Source: Cladorrhinum sp. PSN259 (lineage: Eukaryota > Ascomycota > Sordariomycetes > Sordariales > Podosporaceae). From it: a stretch of DNA of 64,000 bases. The DNA lies in contig MU867096.1 in the NCBI GenBank assembly GCA_033725935.1, positions 310,001 through 374,000 of the forward strand, in the 5' to 3' direction. The notes under the pieces were generated by a model. That model ran no database searches, was not told the DNA's origin, and saw only the letters and a list, made by a program, of their open reading frames with translations. Made by a program: the position numbers and the translations under genes. The stretch's first letter is position 1. Every line of letters starts with the position of its first letter. Shown piece by piece: positions 49,397 through 59,720 of this stretch.

Positions 49397-50240
49397 TCTA
49401 AAGCAAAAGTCGCTCAGCGAAACTGAGGGTTGGAACTTGGAGGGCGATGGTTGGATTCCGGAATTCCAAAGTTCCAGAGTCCCAGTGTTGACGGTGGAAC
49501 TTTTTTGGCGGGGAACGGTTGCAAAAAGGGTTTGGCAAACACCGCCCAAATGTGGGGCACTGCCAAGCCCATCAAATGTTTGGCGAGGGCATGAGGTTCA
49601 AGGATGCCCCTTTTTTGGCCAGGGGCCGATGATCCTCTCAGCATTGTCGAACTGTTCCAGATTGTCTTGATGGTCATCATGAATCCCTTGGATAATATCC
49701 AACTTATCATCCTCATACCAGCTGTTGCTATCTGTCATCCCTAGTCTGTGACTAAGGAAAGGTGTGCTACGATGTTTATATTATCTTAAACGTATCGCAA
49801 GCAATGCTACCACTCAATACAGCTTTCTTGCTCCAGAGTGAATACAGGCAATTGCCGGACATGAGATACCTACCTAAATCTGAAATAGCAAAGGCGTTGA
49901 TGGCTTCCAGGTTGGCTGAAGCTCTCTTGTGGGGGAAAATATATCTGAAGTCGCCCTTTCCTACCCTGAGCAGAGACGCGGACGCTCCTTCCCCTGATTG
50001 TCTGGCTGAATGATTAGTAGTACCGAGCCTGATTGGCATCTGGGAACTTCGTCGACATACCTACCTTCTACCTTGGTAGTTTCCCCACAAACTTGAACTC
50101 GGACCTCAAATATCGCAGCCGCTTGTTTAACCTCCACGGTCTAACAGAATTCGCTCCTCATCTGCCGATTGTAGCTTCCTCTATCCGTGCGCCGCTCTGA
50201 CGTGACAGCCCTACAGACTAACTTTGAAGCTCTCGTCACA
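49397..50240. promoter_or_regulatory. Divergent intergenic region PXR1 / unrecognised nuclear gene
   Basis: 844 bases between two genes pointing away from each other. No motif was confidently assigned, and open frames here overlap antisense and are short. Confidence 0.45.
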
Positions 50241-51289
50241 ATGTCTCGCAAATTAGATCTGGACATCGGTGATGAGTTTGACGAGTACGAGAAGCAGCTT
50301 AAGGATGCTGTGGCCACTCGAGGACGCCTGATGAAGGTACCAACATATCACTGCCATTTTTCATTTCCCACTCTAAAAGAAATTTGCAGGCGAATGAACT
50401 TCGTGATCAGAAGCGCAAGGCCTTGCGCAAAGCAGTTGCCCTCTCCATCGATAAGGTTCAGGCACGCATCAAGAAGCGGGTTGAAAAATTTACATCCGAA
50501 CAAAGAACGCGCCAGTACGCACTTCATCCCTGATTTGATCTCTTCATAACAAGAATGGTCGGTTAACGGAATCAATTTCTCACCAGAGTTGTGAAAGAGG
50601 TCACTTTTGCCCGTCGCATCAGAAAGCTGATGGGCCAACATGATGAGAAATTCAGCCAGATGGTGAAGTTTCTTCTTGACGGACGTCAGCACGCCATCAA
50701 CTTTGCTCTGCAGTTTCATACTGTCCACAAGAATAACTGCGAAGAGCTGACGATGGCGTTGAAGATCAAAGACCCCGTGGTGAAAGAGGCCGTCGAAGCA
50801 AAGAAGCCGGCTCAAGAAGAGCAGGACGACATCGACATACAGGATTTGTTTGACTTTGCCATGAAGATTGTCCAACCTCAGCAGCAACAGAACGCGGAAG
50901 TGGCGACCGGCGAGGCAGCTGTTGAAGAGCAATCGAGACTGAAGCCAACAGCTTCCAGTATCAAAAGTGTCAGGGGAAAACGTCCTGGGGATGTTGAGGG
51001 TAAACGCCCAGCAGCCAAGTCTGTGACCATTCCGGAGAATCCTGTCACAGCGGCACATTTCGTCGATTATACCCCCAAGAAGCGCAAGCGGGACAGTTAC
51101 TTGCTAGATCTGAAGCGGGCAGAGAATGATATGACGAATCTCACTGACAAGCAACGATTCCGCACTGCTGCTAAGCGGAAGGAGGTGGAGACCATCGTCT
51201 TGGACAGTTCCTCAAGTGTTTCTCCTGATTTTGCGCCGACTGTGGGCCTGAAGTCTGCCATGAAGCGAACCAGAAGGCACGAGCTCTAA
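50241..51289 (+). CDS. Unrecognised charged, helical, nuclear-looking protein
   Basis: I do not recognise this gene. Exons 50241-50336, 50390-50514 and 50587-51289 join cleanly to 307 residues starting MSRKLDLDIGDEFDEYEKQL. Residues 1-150 are highly charged and helical in pattern (KRKALRKAVALSIDKVQARIKKR, then RRIRKLMGQHDEKFSQMVKFLL), probably a coiled-coil or helical bundle. Residues about 175-200 hold DIDIQDLFDFAMKIVQPQQQQ. The C-terminal third is basic and disordered with likely nuclear-localisation signals (PKKRKRDS, RTAAKRKE, KSAMKRTRRHEL). There is no enzyme motif, signal peptide or membrane helix. It is divergent with PXR1 and convergent with COX17. A role with chromatin or nucleolus is only inferred from the basic motifs and the PXR1 neighbour. 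Confidence 0.8.
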
Positions 51290-51699
51290 TACCAGCCACT
51301 TACGTGTGTTGTGATTTCAAGGCGGACAAGTTTCCTTGCTATTCTCGGTTGCAAATGGCAGGATGAGTTTTGATATCCTGAGCATTTGGTGTCGTAGCTG
51401 GATAGATGGTTAATCTAGGGAAGCAAAGTGTATCAATCTTTGTCTGGGTGAGAGATTGAAAGAGGAGAAATTCAGTTGGAGGGAAAGATCTATGTATAGT
51501 TACTAACCAAATGCCCAAATCCTTCTACATATTCCTCTTTCTCCGTCATGTTTTGGAAGCCCCTTGAAAAAAAAAAACCCCAGAAACGCCGTTTGCCATG
51601 TTATATCATGCGTGTGCAGTGTATTTTACAAGTCGTACAGCAGATCCCATCAACGGAAAGCATGCGGATATATCCTCTATTGCCCACGTTTTATTTCCT
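51290..51699. other. Convergent intergenic region unrecognised gene / COX17
   Basis: 410 bases of shared 3' sequence with an A-run at about 51567-51575. Nothing else was seen. Confidence 0.5.
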
Positions 51700-52117
51700 C
51701 TATACCTTGAAACCGAACCCGGCCATGCAGCTCTTGTAGAGGTCTATCGTGGAGAGGCAGTCCTTTTGGGGATCGGCGGCGTTGGAGAAGAGCATGCACT
51801 CGTCGCGCTTCTGCTTTTCTTCTTTGCAGACGCAGCAGGGCTGTTTTCAATCTGCATTTAGTATTCGTTTCGTGGCCCGGTGAATGGTTGAATGGGGAGA
51901 GGGGAGAGGCGGGCGCCCACCTTGGGTTTCGAAGCAGCAGCAGCAGCAGCGGGGCCGGCATCGGTAGCAGTGCCGGCGGCCGTCTTAGCAGCTGATGCAA
52001 GAGCTGATTTTTAACATTTGGTCAGCAAATGCATTTGCTCTCTTTTTAAAAGCTGAGGGAAAAGGTTGGAAGTGGCTTTCTCGTACGAAGTGGGCAAGCT
52101 TCTGCGGCCGAAGACAT
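51700..52117 (-). CDS. COX17: Copper metallochaperone Cox17
   Basis: Copper chaperone of the intermembrane space that hands Cu(I) to Sco1 and Cox11 for cytochrome c oxidase. Exons 52087-52117, 51921-52003 and 51700-51840 (introns 83 and 80 bases) give 84 residues. The copper site KPCCVC is complete, spanning the last junction (KPK then PCCVC), followed by KEEKQKRDECMLF and the second CX9C pair (KDCLSTIDLYKSC), ending MAGFGFKV, the family signature end. The N-terminal extension encoded by exon 2 is Ala-rich (six GCT codons in a row) and longer than in yeast Cox17, where about 20 residues precede the copper site. The first exon includes one extra Cys (EACPL). Downstream of the first Met a canonical donor (gtacga) follows, so this start is preferred. 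A longer open frame in another phase at 51677-52000 is a shadow. Confidence 0.94.
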
Positions 52118-52964
52118 TATGACGGCGAATATCTGGGTTGAGATTTTTGTGAGGCTTTGCGCAAGTTTGTCAGTTTGACGGGATGGCAGCTGTTCGCAAT
52201 AAATTTTGGGCGCAGTTGATTTGTCAATTGCGCTTATTTAGATGCTGCTATCCGAGAACTTCCAGAACATTTTCCCGTTAAAGTTGGGTGCTGGGGTTGC
52301 TGCAGTGTGAAATGCCAAGACGGGTGATGGCGTCAGCGGGACTTTGGGACAGGTGGGGCCAAGGTCAGCTGATACCCCTGATGGTCACCATGGTGATGCG
52401 GGGGATGTTTTGTTTCTCGATGTCAAAAGATGTGGTGTGGAAGGCAGGCAGAGAAAGTGACAAAAAAGCTCACCTGCAGCCTCGTGAGGAGGCGGGCAGG
52501 CTACGAAAACCCCAGCTGCCCATACGCTTGCTAGGGGTTTTCTTTGCGGCGGCCGAAGACACCCGCACCACACGAGGATGCAGATGAATTCGCGGAGATT
52601 GGAAACTCCGTCACCAACACTAGGGTGGAAGAGATCCGCGAGAGGTGCTCACACCGGGGCTCGAACCCGGTGGGCGCTGGCGTGCCCTCGACGCCCCAAT
52701 ACCGCTAGGCCACTCACCTATTTGGATTGTGACCATTGGGGCGTCGTTCGGTGGTGGGAGCTCACTGGACCTTGTATATAATATTGGCTGGGGGACTTGC
52801 ACATACAATTCGGATAGGAATTTGCGGTGGTAGTCTCACAGCCCATTGGCTCCGAAGCTTGGTATCATTCCGACTCCCGTCCAATGTACGGCAACGCTCT
52901 AACATGATGAGGCTTCAAATTAGCACTATATAGAACAGACCTCCTTCCAGAGTGGTATTTTTAT
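52118..52964. other. Intergenic: COX17 promoter, SINE-like element, TEL2 3' region
   Basis: 847 bases upstream of COX17 and downstream of TEL2. It contains the tRNA-related element annotated separately (52462-52719). The rest shows no gene. Confidence 0.5.
52462..52719 (-). mobile_element. tRNA-derived SINE-like element
   Basis: On the minus strand a perfect polymerase III A box (TGGCCTAGCGG, bases 52702-52712) is followed 33 bases later by a B box (GGTTCGAGCCC, about 52657-52667) within a good T-arm (CCGGG paired with CCCGG). The acceptor stem does not close: only AGGTG and CACCT pair, with too many bases after the T-arm. A functional tRNA is therefore unlikely. About 190 bases of non-tRNA body follow, ending at a T6 run (52462-52467), a polymerase III terminator. 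The 7-base word AGGTGAG occurs at both ends (52713-52719 and 52469-52475), possibly a target-site duplication or part of the element. The tRNA-head, body and terminator order is that of short interspersed elements. Confidence 0.5.
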
Positions 52965-55900
52965 TCAACCCCTAAAATCAATCAAATCCCCCACCATTGC
53001 TAACTGGTACTTTTCAATCCCCTCCCTCAGTCTAACTAGCACACCAGCAGCCAGCATCTTTACTTGCTCCTCCTCTCCACCTTCATCGCCTCCCCTCAAT
53101 CCAGCAAACACCCCCGCCGTCCACTCCTGCGCTTCAATCACTTCTCGACCCATCTCCATGCAAACATCCCGCATCCGATCCTCATTAACATCCAACAACG
53201 ACACAAACCCAAAGAGAATTGCTCTCGTGACGGGCAAATCGCCTACCGCCTGTGCTCGAATGCTCGTGTGCAACAATAACCTCCAGAACTCAGCAGTCAT
53301 TTGTGGCAATGACAAGGTGCTGGGTCCTGATGCGTGGATCAGAATCGCCAATGTCTTGAGGTAGAGAGAGAGCAGATACGGTTGGAACATGATTCCCCGC
53401 ATCCGGGAGGAGGCAGACGAGTGAAGTGCTGCTTGGAAACGCGCAGTAAGTGGAGAGAAAAATGAAGTAGAGATCAGACTGGCCGTCGTGTTTGGAATAC
53501 TTCGGATGCGGGGTTTGGTGCGAGTAATGTGGCGGACTTTTGAGGGATTGTCGAGGCGAGATGTGAAAGTAGAGAGCTTGAGTGCATCCGGACCGGTAGC
53601 TGCATCCGCGGCTGTTGCGGCCATGGGAGCGAGAAAGTCAGAGGTGAGGGAGCCGGCGATGCCGTCAAGAGCATTTGTGGGAAGAGCTTTGAGGTTTGAA
53701 GAAGGCTTTTGATAGGTGGTCGATGGACCGTGGTTGAGGTACAACTTCTCAACTCTTTCGGGGAGGGCTTTGGATGGAAACGACGCTGCTGCCGCGTATG
53801 ATGAAGTGTCAAAACCCGCGATCTCACGTGCACTGAGCCCTAGGACAATGAGAACTGAGGCTCTCTGGGAGATCGAGTAATCGCCGTCAAAAAAGGTTTT
53901 CGCAAACCACTGACCCATCAGTTTCGGTTGGGCTACAACGAGAGCAATCATTCCCTGGACTCGAAGTTCGTCAAAGTCTACGATTTCGAAGCGGTCACTC
54001 AGACCAACGAGGAGCGAAGCGACCTCTTCAGCATGTTCTGAGACCTCCGTTCCGTAGTCTGCTTTCCGCCGGATGAGAGTTGGCGCCGTTGTAAGGGCGA
54101 GCTTTTGGTGATCGTAATTGTCCGAGTCACGGAGATACTTGATTAGATCTCTGATGTAGACAGGGGCTTTGGGCTTGTCTCTTCTGACTAAAGTCGGATC
54201 GTCATCCGAGTCTTCATCGTCGGAGTCCGGTTTCGCATAAGGAACGATATCGTCCTCTTCGGGAGCCTCCTCATCGCTAAGTTCCTCTATGACAAATCCT
54301 GTTTGTGCAGGCTGAGTTGGTGGCTTCCTGCTAACAGGTTGTGGGGTGGTTTTCTGCTTTGTTCGTTCTGGTTGTGGTTTAAATAAGGGATCCAAAGATC
54401 CAATGTCATCCGAGACGGTCGCCAACTCCTTATACCATTTACCTTCGTCCTCGTTTGTTTCCTCCATTTGGAAGTTGAGTCGCTTGTCGCCCTTATCGAC
54501 AAGACTGGAGAGACCTTCACCGACAACCATACCGAGGAAACGTGCTCTTTGGTGAGGTGCTGCCAACCGGTTCGAGATAGCAGTCATCCAAACGCCAGTT
54601 CTCATCATCAACGCCAACTTTATTGGCGACTTCCTGTAGACGTATCCAGAGCTCAGCAGTAGGACTTGCGCGTGTGCTGTTTGCAGAGATGATTAGTGAA
54701 CACCATGCAAGACTGCTGGCATAGAAAGACTTACCCTCTTGTTGAAGCATTGGCGAGTGCTTAATGTAGAGTTGATCTCCAAACTGTCCAAGGTTCTTTT
54801 CTAGAACGTTGAGTATATCATCCCTATTTTGTGAGATTACAGCTAGAACTGATCGTCGAATACCTACACCTTCACCGAGACCGGCACCCGAAGAGCTTGT
54901 AAGCCAATACACTAGCTGGTCTTTCAAACTCTCATTTTCTCCAACAATCGACTTCAAAGCGCCGGCGACTGCGGATATAAGCAATTTGCTTTGCTCACTT
55001 TCACAGTGTCCCAAACGGTCAAGGTAGTCAACGGATAGTTGCTTAAGTGTCGAAAACAATATTTTGCGCTGCTCAGATGGTGGCAAGTTGCTCAACAAGA
55101 GACCGAATCTGCTGCCGTCTACCTCTTTCTTGAGCACCATCTCAGACAAGATGGATTTCATGAGTGCATCCGTGTGGCCAAGCTTAAGTGCCTTGGAAAA
55201 CAAGTCAGATCCAAACTTTGGATGATCAGGTGCCTTGCCAGACTGTTGCCATTTAACAACATTCCGGCCCAACCAAAGGGTATACTGCGATGCATCCGCA
55301 GGCCAGACATCGTCGATCGTGTTATTTGTGTTGCTCGTCTTGACAATTTGCTCCGCCTCAGCGGCCAACGAAATGATTCGCCCACCTCCCAAGGTGGTCA
55401 GGATTTCCTGCACCCTCGGTCTTACTCGTGCCGGGCTGTTTTGGCCAGTTGTTGCTACTTGCCATGCCTCCAGAATCCAGCCGTCTCCCTTGAGGAGATT
55501 GCTCAGAAGGTCGAGGAGGATGCCTAGGTTTACTGTAATGTCTGGCCTCTTCATTTGCCCTCGTGCTTCTGACTTGAACTCCTGTATGAGTGACCGTAGT
55601 CTAACGAGAATTCCATTGATGCCGGTGATGCTTGAAAGACAATAGAGGAGGAGCCTGAAACCGGAACTCTTGCTCTCTTGTCCATCTTCTTTGAGTAATG
55701 CCCAAAAGTTCGGTACGATTTCTGCAACCAGCGCTTGGACGAGTTGAGCACTCAGAGGGCTTGGTATTTTGATGCTGGGCACATCACTGCCATCCTTCTG
55801 ATCGCGAGATAGGAAGCGCAAAGCTGAGACCAATGAGTCGTAGCTGGGTTCGTGTTTCAATTTCTCGAGCACGTCTTCGGACGAGGAGATGGGGCTTGAA

Positions 55901-56016
55901 TGTGCCTGCTGTTGGTTCTCTTTTGTTTCCTGAATGCTGATCTGGCGGAAAAGGTCCGAGTCCGGATCGTTATTTCTAATGCGAACTGTGCTCACTGGTG
56001 ATAGGAGCTCATCCAT
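52965..56016 (-). CDS. TEL2: Telomere length regulation protein Tel2
   Basis: Tel2 is the alpha-solenoid core of the TTT complex (Tel2-Tti1-Tti2), a Hsp90 co-chaperone that stabilises PI3K-like kinases (Tor, Mec1/ATR, Tel1/ATM). Exons 54735-56016 and 52965-54676 (58-base intron) give 997 residues starting MDELLSPVSTVRIRN. The N-terminal half is helical repeats (LLLYCLSSITGINGILVRLRSL, ILLDLLSNLLKGDGWIL). The join yields AHAQVLLLSSGYVYRKSP, then ISNRLAAPHQRARFLGMVVGE, a highly conserved Tel2 block just before the acidic linker. The linker (EELSDEEAPEEDD, DSDDEDSDDD) is the typical casein-kinase-type acidic segment that recruits R2TP. The conserved C-terminal Tel2 domain follows (PVYIRDLIKYLRDSDNYD). 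Length and layout are normal. Without the intron both halves would be broken by stops, so the splice is well supported. Confidence 0.95.
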
Positions 56017-56574
56017 GGTTGTCGATATTTGGTCGTAAGTGATCTGAAATCACTCCCAAGCTGCCAAGAGTCAGTATCATGCACTCGAAGTTCATTACAA
56101 GAACATTCTTACAATAATCTAGAAATTACAAGTCAATAACACATGATAAAGTGTTAGGTCGATGTTTGGATTTCTAACACAACAGTTGGCCGTATTTGTG
56201 AGTAGGGGGTAGATTACCGGCTTCGGTGTGAGTTGCCCGAGGTACTATGTAGGTAGTTCAGGCAGAGCTTCCGATGCCAGTGTAATTCCCAGGGAAGGCA
56301 CAGTGAGCCGCCGCAAAGCAGGGGCGTCTTTGGAACGAGAGGGCGGGCTGCAGCTTAAGTTCTGAACCTAAGAAATGTGTTACGGCTATTGGATTTAAGT
56401 TGAATTTTGTCAAAGTCAATTTGGAACTATCTCCAAAAAGAACTGTTCGTTCGTACCCATCTTATATAACATAGAAGCTCACTACAGCTGCTCATCTCGA
56501 GCTTTCAGCGCTGTTAGCCGCTAATTGAAGCACCATCCACCTATCGATAACAAAATAGTTGCGATAAGGCCGCC
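56017..56574. promoter_or_regulatory. Divergent promoter region TEL2 / UBA3
   Basis: 558 bases between two genes pointing away from each other. A TATA-like run (ttatataaca, 56462-56471) lies about 105 bases before the UBA3 start. Nothing else was assigned. Confidence 0.45.
56462..56469 (+). promoter_or_regulatory. TATA-like element upstream of UBA3
   Basis: The sequence ttatataa lies about 105 bases before the UBA3 ATG at 56575, a usual position for a fungal TATA box. Inference only. Confidence 0.35.
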
Positions 56575-58005
56575 ATGAATGCGCTAACGGGGAACATTGA
56601 CAACCTGGAGCTTGAGCCCCTCCATCACCAACCTCACCAAGAACACACCACCTCGACCATCCTGACGGAGGACGCCGTCACGCAAGGTATCATGGCCTCC
56701 GATGACGACGTCAAGGTATATCCGGCCTCTGAGCCAGCTAGATGGAAATACCTCGACAACATCCGCACCCGCCCGGGGCCATTTACCAACCGTGATGTGT
56801 TCGACGGCAAGAATGTGGCCGAGTACATGGAGAAGATGAAGGTGTTGGTCATTGGCGCCGGCGGTCTGGGCTGTGAGATCCTCAAGAATCTCTCCATGTC
56901 CGGGTTCAAGGACATCCATGTCATCGACATGGACACGATCGACGTCTCGAACCTCAACCGCCAGTTCCTCTTCCGCCAGGCAGATGTCGGCAAATCCAAG
57001 GCCGAGGTGGCCGCGAAGTTCGTCATGAAGCGTGTCAAGGGCGTCAAGATCACCCCGCACAACTGCAAGATTCAAGACTTCGATGAGGACTTTTATATGC
57101 AGTTTCAGCTTGTCGTCTGTGGTCTGGACAGCATTGAGGCCCGCCGATGGATCAATGCGACGCTAGTTAACATGGTCGACGAGGAGGTTGAAGACAGCTA
57201 TAAGCCCCTAATCGATGGGGGCACCGAAGGCTTCAAGGGTCAAGCGCGTGTTATCCTTCCGACCGTTACCTCGTGCATCGAATGCCAGCTCGACATGCAC
57301 GCACCGCGAGCCGCCGTTCCCCTCTGTACCCTAGCCAGCATCCCCCGTCAGCCTGAACACTGCGTCGAGTGGGCACACATAATCGCCTGGGAAAACGAGA
57401 AACCCTTCCCCAAACTCGACAACGACGACCCAGAGCATGTCAACTGGCTGTACCAAAAAGCACTCTCCCGAGCTCACGAGTTCAACATCGCAGGCGTGAC
57501 CTACTCCCTCACCCAAGGAGTGGTTAAAAACATCATCCCTGCCATCGCAGCCACCAACTCGGTCATTGCCGCCGCATGCTGCAATGAGGCACTCAAAATA
57601 GCATCCAACTGTGCGCCATTCCTTGGCTTCCCAGACAATAACTACATGATGTACTCGGGCAATGACAGCATCTACACTTATACATTCAAGCACGAGAAGA
57701 AAGATGACTGCCCAGTCTGCGGTAACCTTGCGCGAGAGCTGACCGTTGATCCTACATGGACTCTCAAGGAGCTTGTCGACTCGTTTGCTGCCCGTCCTGA
57801 AGCTCAACTAAAGAAACCTAGCATCCGCGCAGAGGGCAAAACACTCTATATGCAGTCTCCTGCTAGTTTGGAACTGCAGACGAGGCCAAACCTGGAGAAG
57901 ACCTTGATCGAGCTCGGCTTAGAGGAAAGGCAGGAGATTGGCGTCACGGATCCGGCGTTTGCGACTGTTTCGTTCAAGTTTAAGCTCAAGTTTACCAGCA
58001 AATAG
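56575..58005 (+). CDS. UBA3: NEDD8-activating enzyme E1 catalytic subunit Uba3
   Basis: Catalytic subunit of the NEDD8 (Rub1) E1, which with Ula1/APP-BP1 adenylates NEDD8 and passes it to Ubc12 for cullin modification. It is an uninterrupted frame of 476 residues. The nucleotide-binding fold reads KVLVIGAGGLGCEILKNL, then DMDTIDVSNLNRQFLFRQADVGKSKAEVA. The zinc site is formed by SCIECQ and DCPVCG. The active-site Cys251 lies in PLCTLASIPR. The adenylation domain continues GVTYSLTQGVVKNIIPAIAATNS. The C-terminal ubiquitin-fold domain (about 385-476, WTLKELVDSFAARP) binds the E2. The first Met is used here. A second in-frame Met at residue 40 (MASDDDVKVYP) could be the real start, since residues 1-39 are low complexity. 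No intron is needed, unusual among neighbours. Confidence 0.96.
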   Translation: MNALTGNIDNLELEPLHHQPHQEHTTSTILTEDAVTQGIMASDDDVKVYPASEPARWKYLDNIRTRPGPFTNRDVFDGKNVAEYMEKMKVLVIGAGGLGCEILKNLSMSGFKDIHVIDMDTIDVSNLNRQFLFRQADVGKSKAEVAAKFVMKRVKGVKITPHNCKIQDFDEDFYMQFQLVVCGLDSIEARRWINATLVNMVDEEVEDSYKPLIDGGTEGFKGQARVILPTVTSCIECQLDMHAPRAAVPLCTLASIPRQPEHCVEWAHIIAWENEKPFPKLDNDDPEHVNWLYQKALSRAHEFNIAGVTYSLTQGVVKNIIPAIAATNSVIAAACCNEALKIASNCAPFLGFPDNNYMMYSGNDSIYTYTFKHEKKDDCPVCGNLARELTVDPTWTLKELVDSFAARPEAQLKKPSIRAEGKTLYMQSPASLELQTRPNLEKTLIELGLEERQEIGVTDPAFATVSFKFKLKFTSK

Positions 58006-58616
58006 CCATGAACGGATTTGGTTCAGGCATAATGATGTTAGGCTGGGGCGCTTGGAACTCGGAAACTTTGGTGCTTTATGGCTATGGATCATTTTCTTCT
58101 TCGGCATTTTGCGGGGCATCTGGAGATAAACTGGCATGTGTAACGACGTTAAAGAAAGAGGGCGACAGTATGGCCCAGCATGACAGAGCGGCGCATTTAA
58201 AGAGACATTTGTTTTCTTCTAGTTTTTGTGATTTAAGAGGTTCTCTATTTCATTTTAAACTCCATGGATCAGCCAAACTCTGAACACAAACAGCCTTGGT
58301 GCATCTTACCATGCGCAAAGCACATACAACCGAACTCATAGAGGACTAGAGAAAACGACTAGAGCATCCTTCTATCGTTTTCCTCTCGAAAAAGATTGTT
58401 TCTCTCTAGGTTTCTCTAAACAAACACCAAATACAGAAACAAGCACCAAAAGCCGGCCAGTTATTTCCCATGAATTTTGTTTAACCCCACCAATACGCCG
58501 TTCTCCATATAATGATGAGTGTAAGAAAAAGAAAAGGAGAAAAAGGAGGGTATATCTACACCACCTCTCATAACACCAACGTTACCCAAATTTCTAGGTT
58601 CCCAGGAGAAAACCAA
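58006..58616. other. Convergent intergenic region UBA3 / RPC40
   Basis: 611 bases of shared 3' sequence. Short frames at 57938-58283 overlap and lack features. No gene was supported. Confidence 0.5.
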
Positions 58617-59720
58617 TTACCTGACCATGTTGATGAGCTGCTTTTCAAAATTCTTGGCCTTGGCCTTGAGGTGCTGGACAGACTCAAGAAAGATAGCCTC
58701 GCTCTCAATCTGACCAGTGCTCTCAACTAAGTAGATGAAGTGATCCCTCCTCCGGCCGAGCTTGACCTTGTCCTTGAACTCTGCGTGGCGCAAGCACTCT
58801 CTGCTGACGGTATCACGCTCCGGCGCAACCACAACGGCCTTGAGCTCTCCTTCGTGTCCCTCATACCCACTTCCTGTCTGCCTGGCTTCTTCCTTGGTGA
58901 CCTGCTCCAACCCAATAACACCTGCGGGGAAGCATTTCTGGAACTTTTCGGCGTCTTTGTCGAGGATAGGCTGAGTGATGTTGATGACGGGCATGATGCG
59001 GTATGAGGCAGTAGCGACGGGAGAAAATTTAGCGTGGTTAGAACCGACACCCTTGATCATGTGCATCTTAACGTCGATTTCCTGACCAGGGCGTAGCTTT
59101 GCGATAAGGATATCTGGGTTGACGGGGCGGATGGCATTCTCGCCAGAGAAGTACTCGACCTGTCTACCCTGGGGGAGGAAAACAATATCCTTGGCGTACA
59201 CATGGGCATGCGTATAGAGCTTTGTTGGGTCCTTCTCGTCTGGACTGGCGTCGGGGTTGTGCTCGCACTTGACCTTTAGCTCGAGACCAATAGTGTCGTA
59301 GTCTTTTGGTTCGTCAGCCTTGGCCCGCCACTTCATGAAGTCGCGCAGGCCCTCGCGTCCGCCGGTGAAGGGGATGAGCCCTAAGCGGGAGGCAAGGACT
59401 TCGTCTTGGATCACGGATTTGTTGTTGTAGATGAATACTTGGTCGATGGCAAGGGTCGGGACGTCGGCAATCATGATACGACGGAAGGCGTTGGCGATGC
59501 TGGCGTCGCAGCCGATGAGGGAAAACGAGGCCTCATAGGGATCATTCTGGTGGATTTGGACGTGGAAGCCATCTCTGAACGTTTCAATATCCCAGGCGTG
59601 GTCCTCACCAGGGTAATGGCCGGGAAAGTCGGTGGATTGGACATTTGTGATTGTTTCGAGATTGATGCCAACGATCTTTCGCGCCTCCAGCTCCTCTTTG
59701 GTTGGTGGTTTGTGAGGCAT
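58617..59720 (-). CDS. RPC40: RNA polymerase I and III subunit AC40 (Rpc40)
   Basis: Alpha-like subunit shared by RNA polymerases I and III, paired with AC19 as an assembly platform. It is an uninterrupted frame of 367 residues starting MPHKPPTKEELEARKIVGI. The alpha-motif and dimerisation region includes FSLIGCDASIANAFRRIMIADVPTLAID, then VIQDEVLASRLGLIPF, and the insertion domain has ITQPILDKDAEKFQKCFP. The C-terminal block HFIYLVESTGQ then SEAIFLESVQHLKAKA matches the RpoA-like fold. Length is right for the family (about 335-370). It is divergent with the complex I 49 kDa gene across 815 bases. No odd features were seen. Confidence 0.97.
   Translation of the reverse strand: MPHKPPTKEELEARKIVGINLETITNVQSTDFPGHYPGEDHAWDIETFRDGFHVQIHQNDPYEASFSLIGCDASIANAFRRIMIADVPTLAIDQVFIYNNKSVIQDEVLASRLGLIPFTGGREGLRDFMKWRAKADEPKDYDTIGLELKVKCEHNPDASPDEKDPTKLYTHAHVYAKDIVFLPQGRQVEYFSGENAIRPVNPDILIAKLRPGQEIDVKMHMIKGVGSNHAKFSPVATASYRIMPVINITQPILDKDAEKFQKCFPAGVIGLEQVTKEEARQTGSGYEGHEGELKAVVVAPERDTVSRECLRHAEFKDKVKLGRRRDHFIYLVESTGQIESEAIFLESVQHLKAKAKNFEKQLINMVR

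Noticed and set aside
52641..52719. Functional tRNA gene on the minus strand
   Set aside because: The A and B boxes are intact but the acceptor stem pairs over only five bases, the 3' side has surplus bases and the anticodon loop lacks the expected T before the anticodon. Annotated as a SINE-like head instead.
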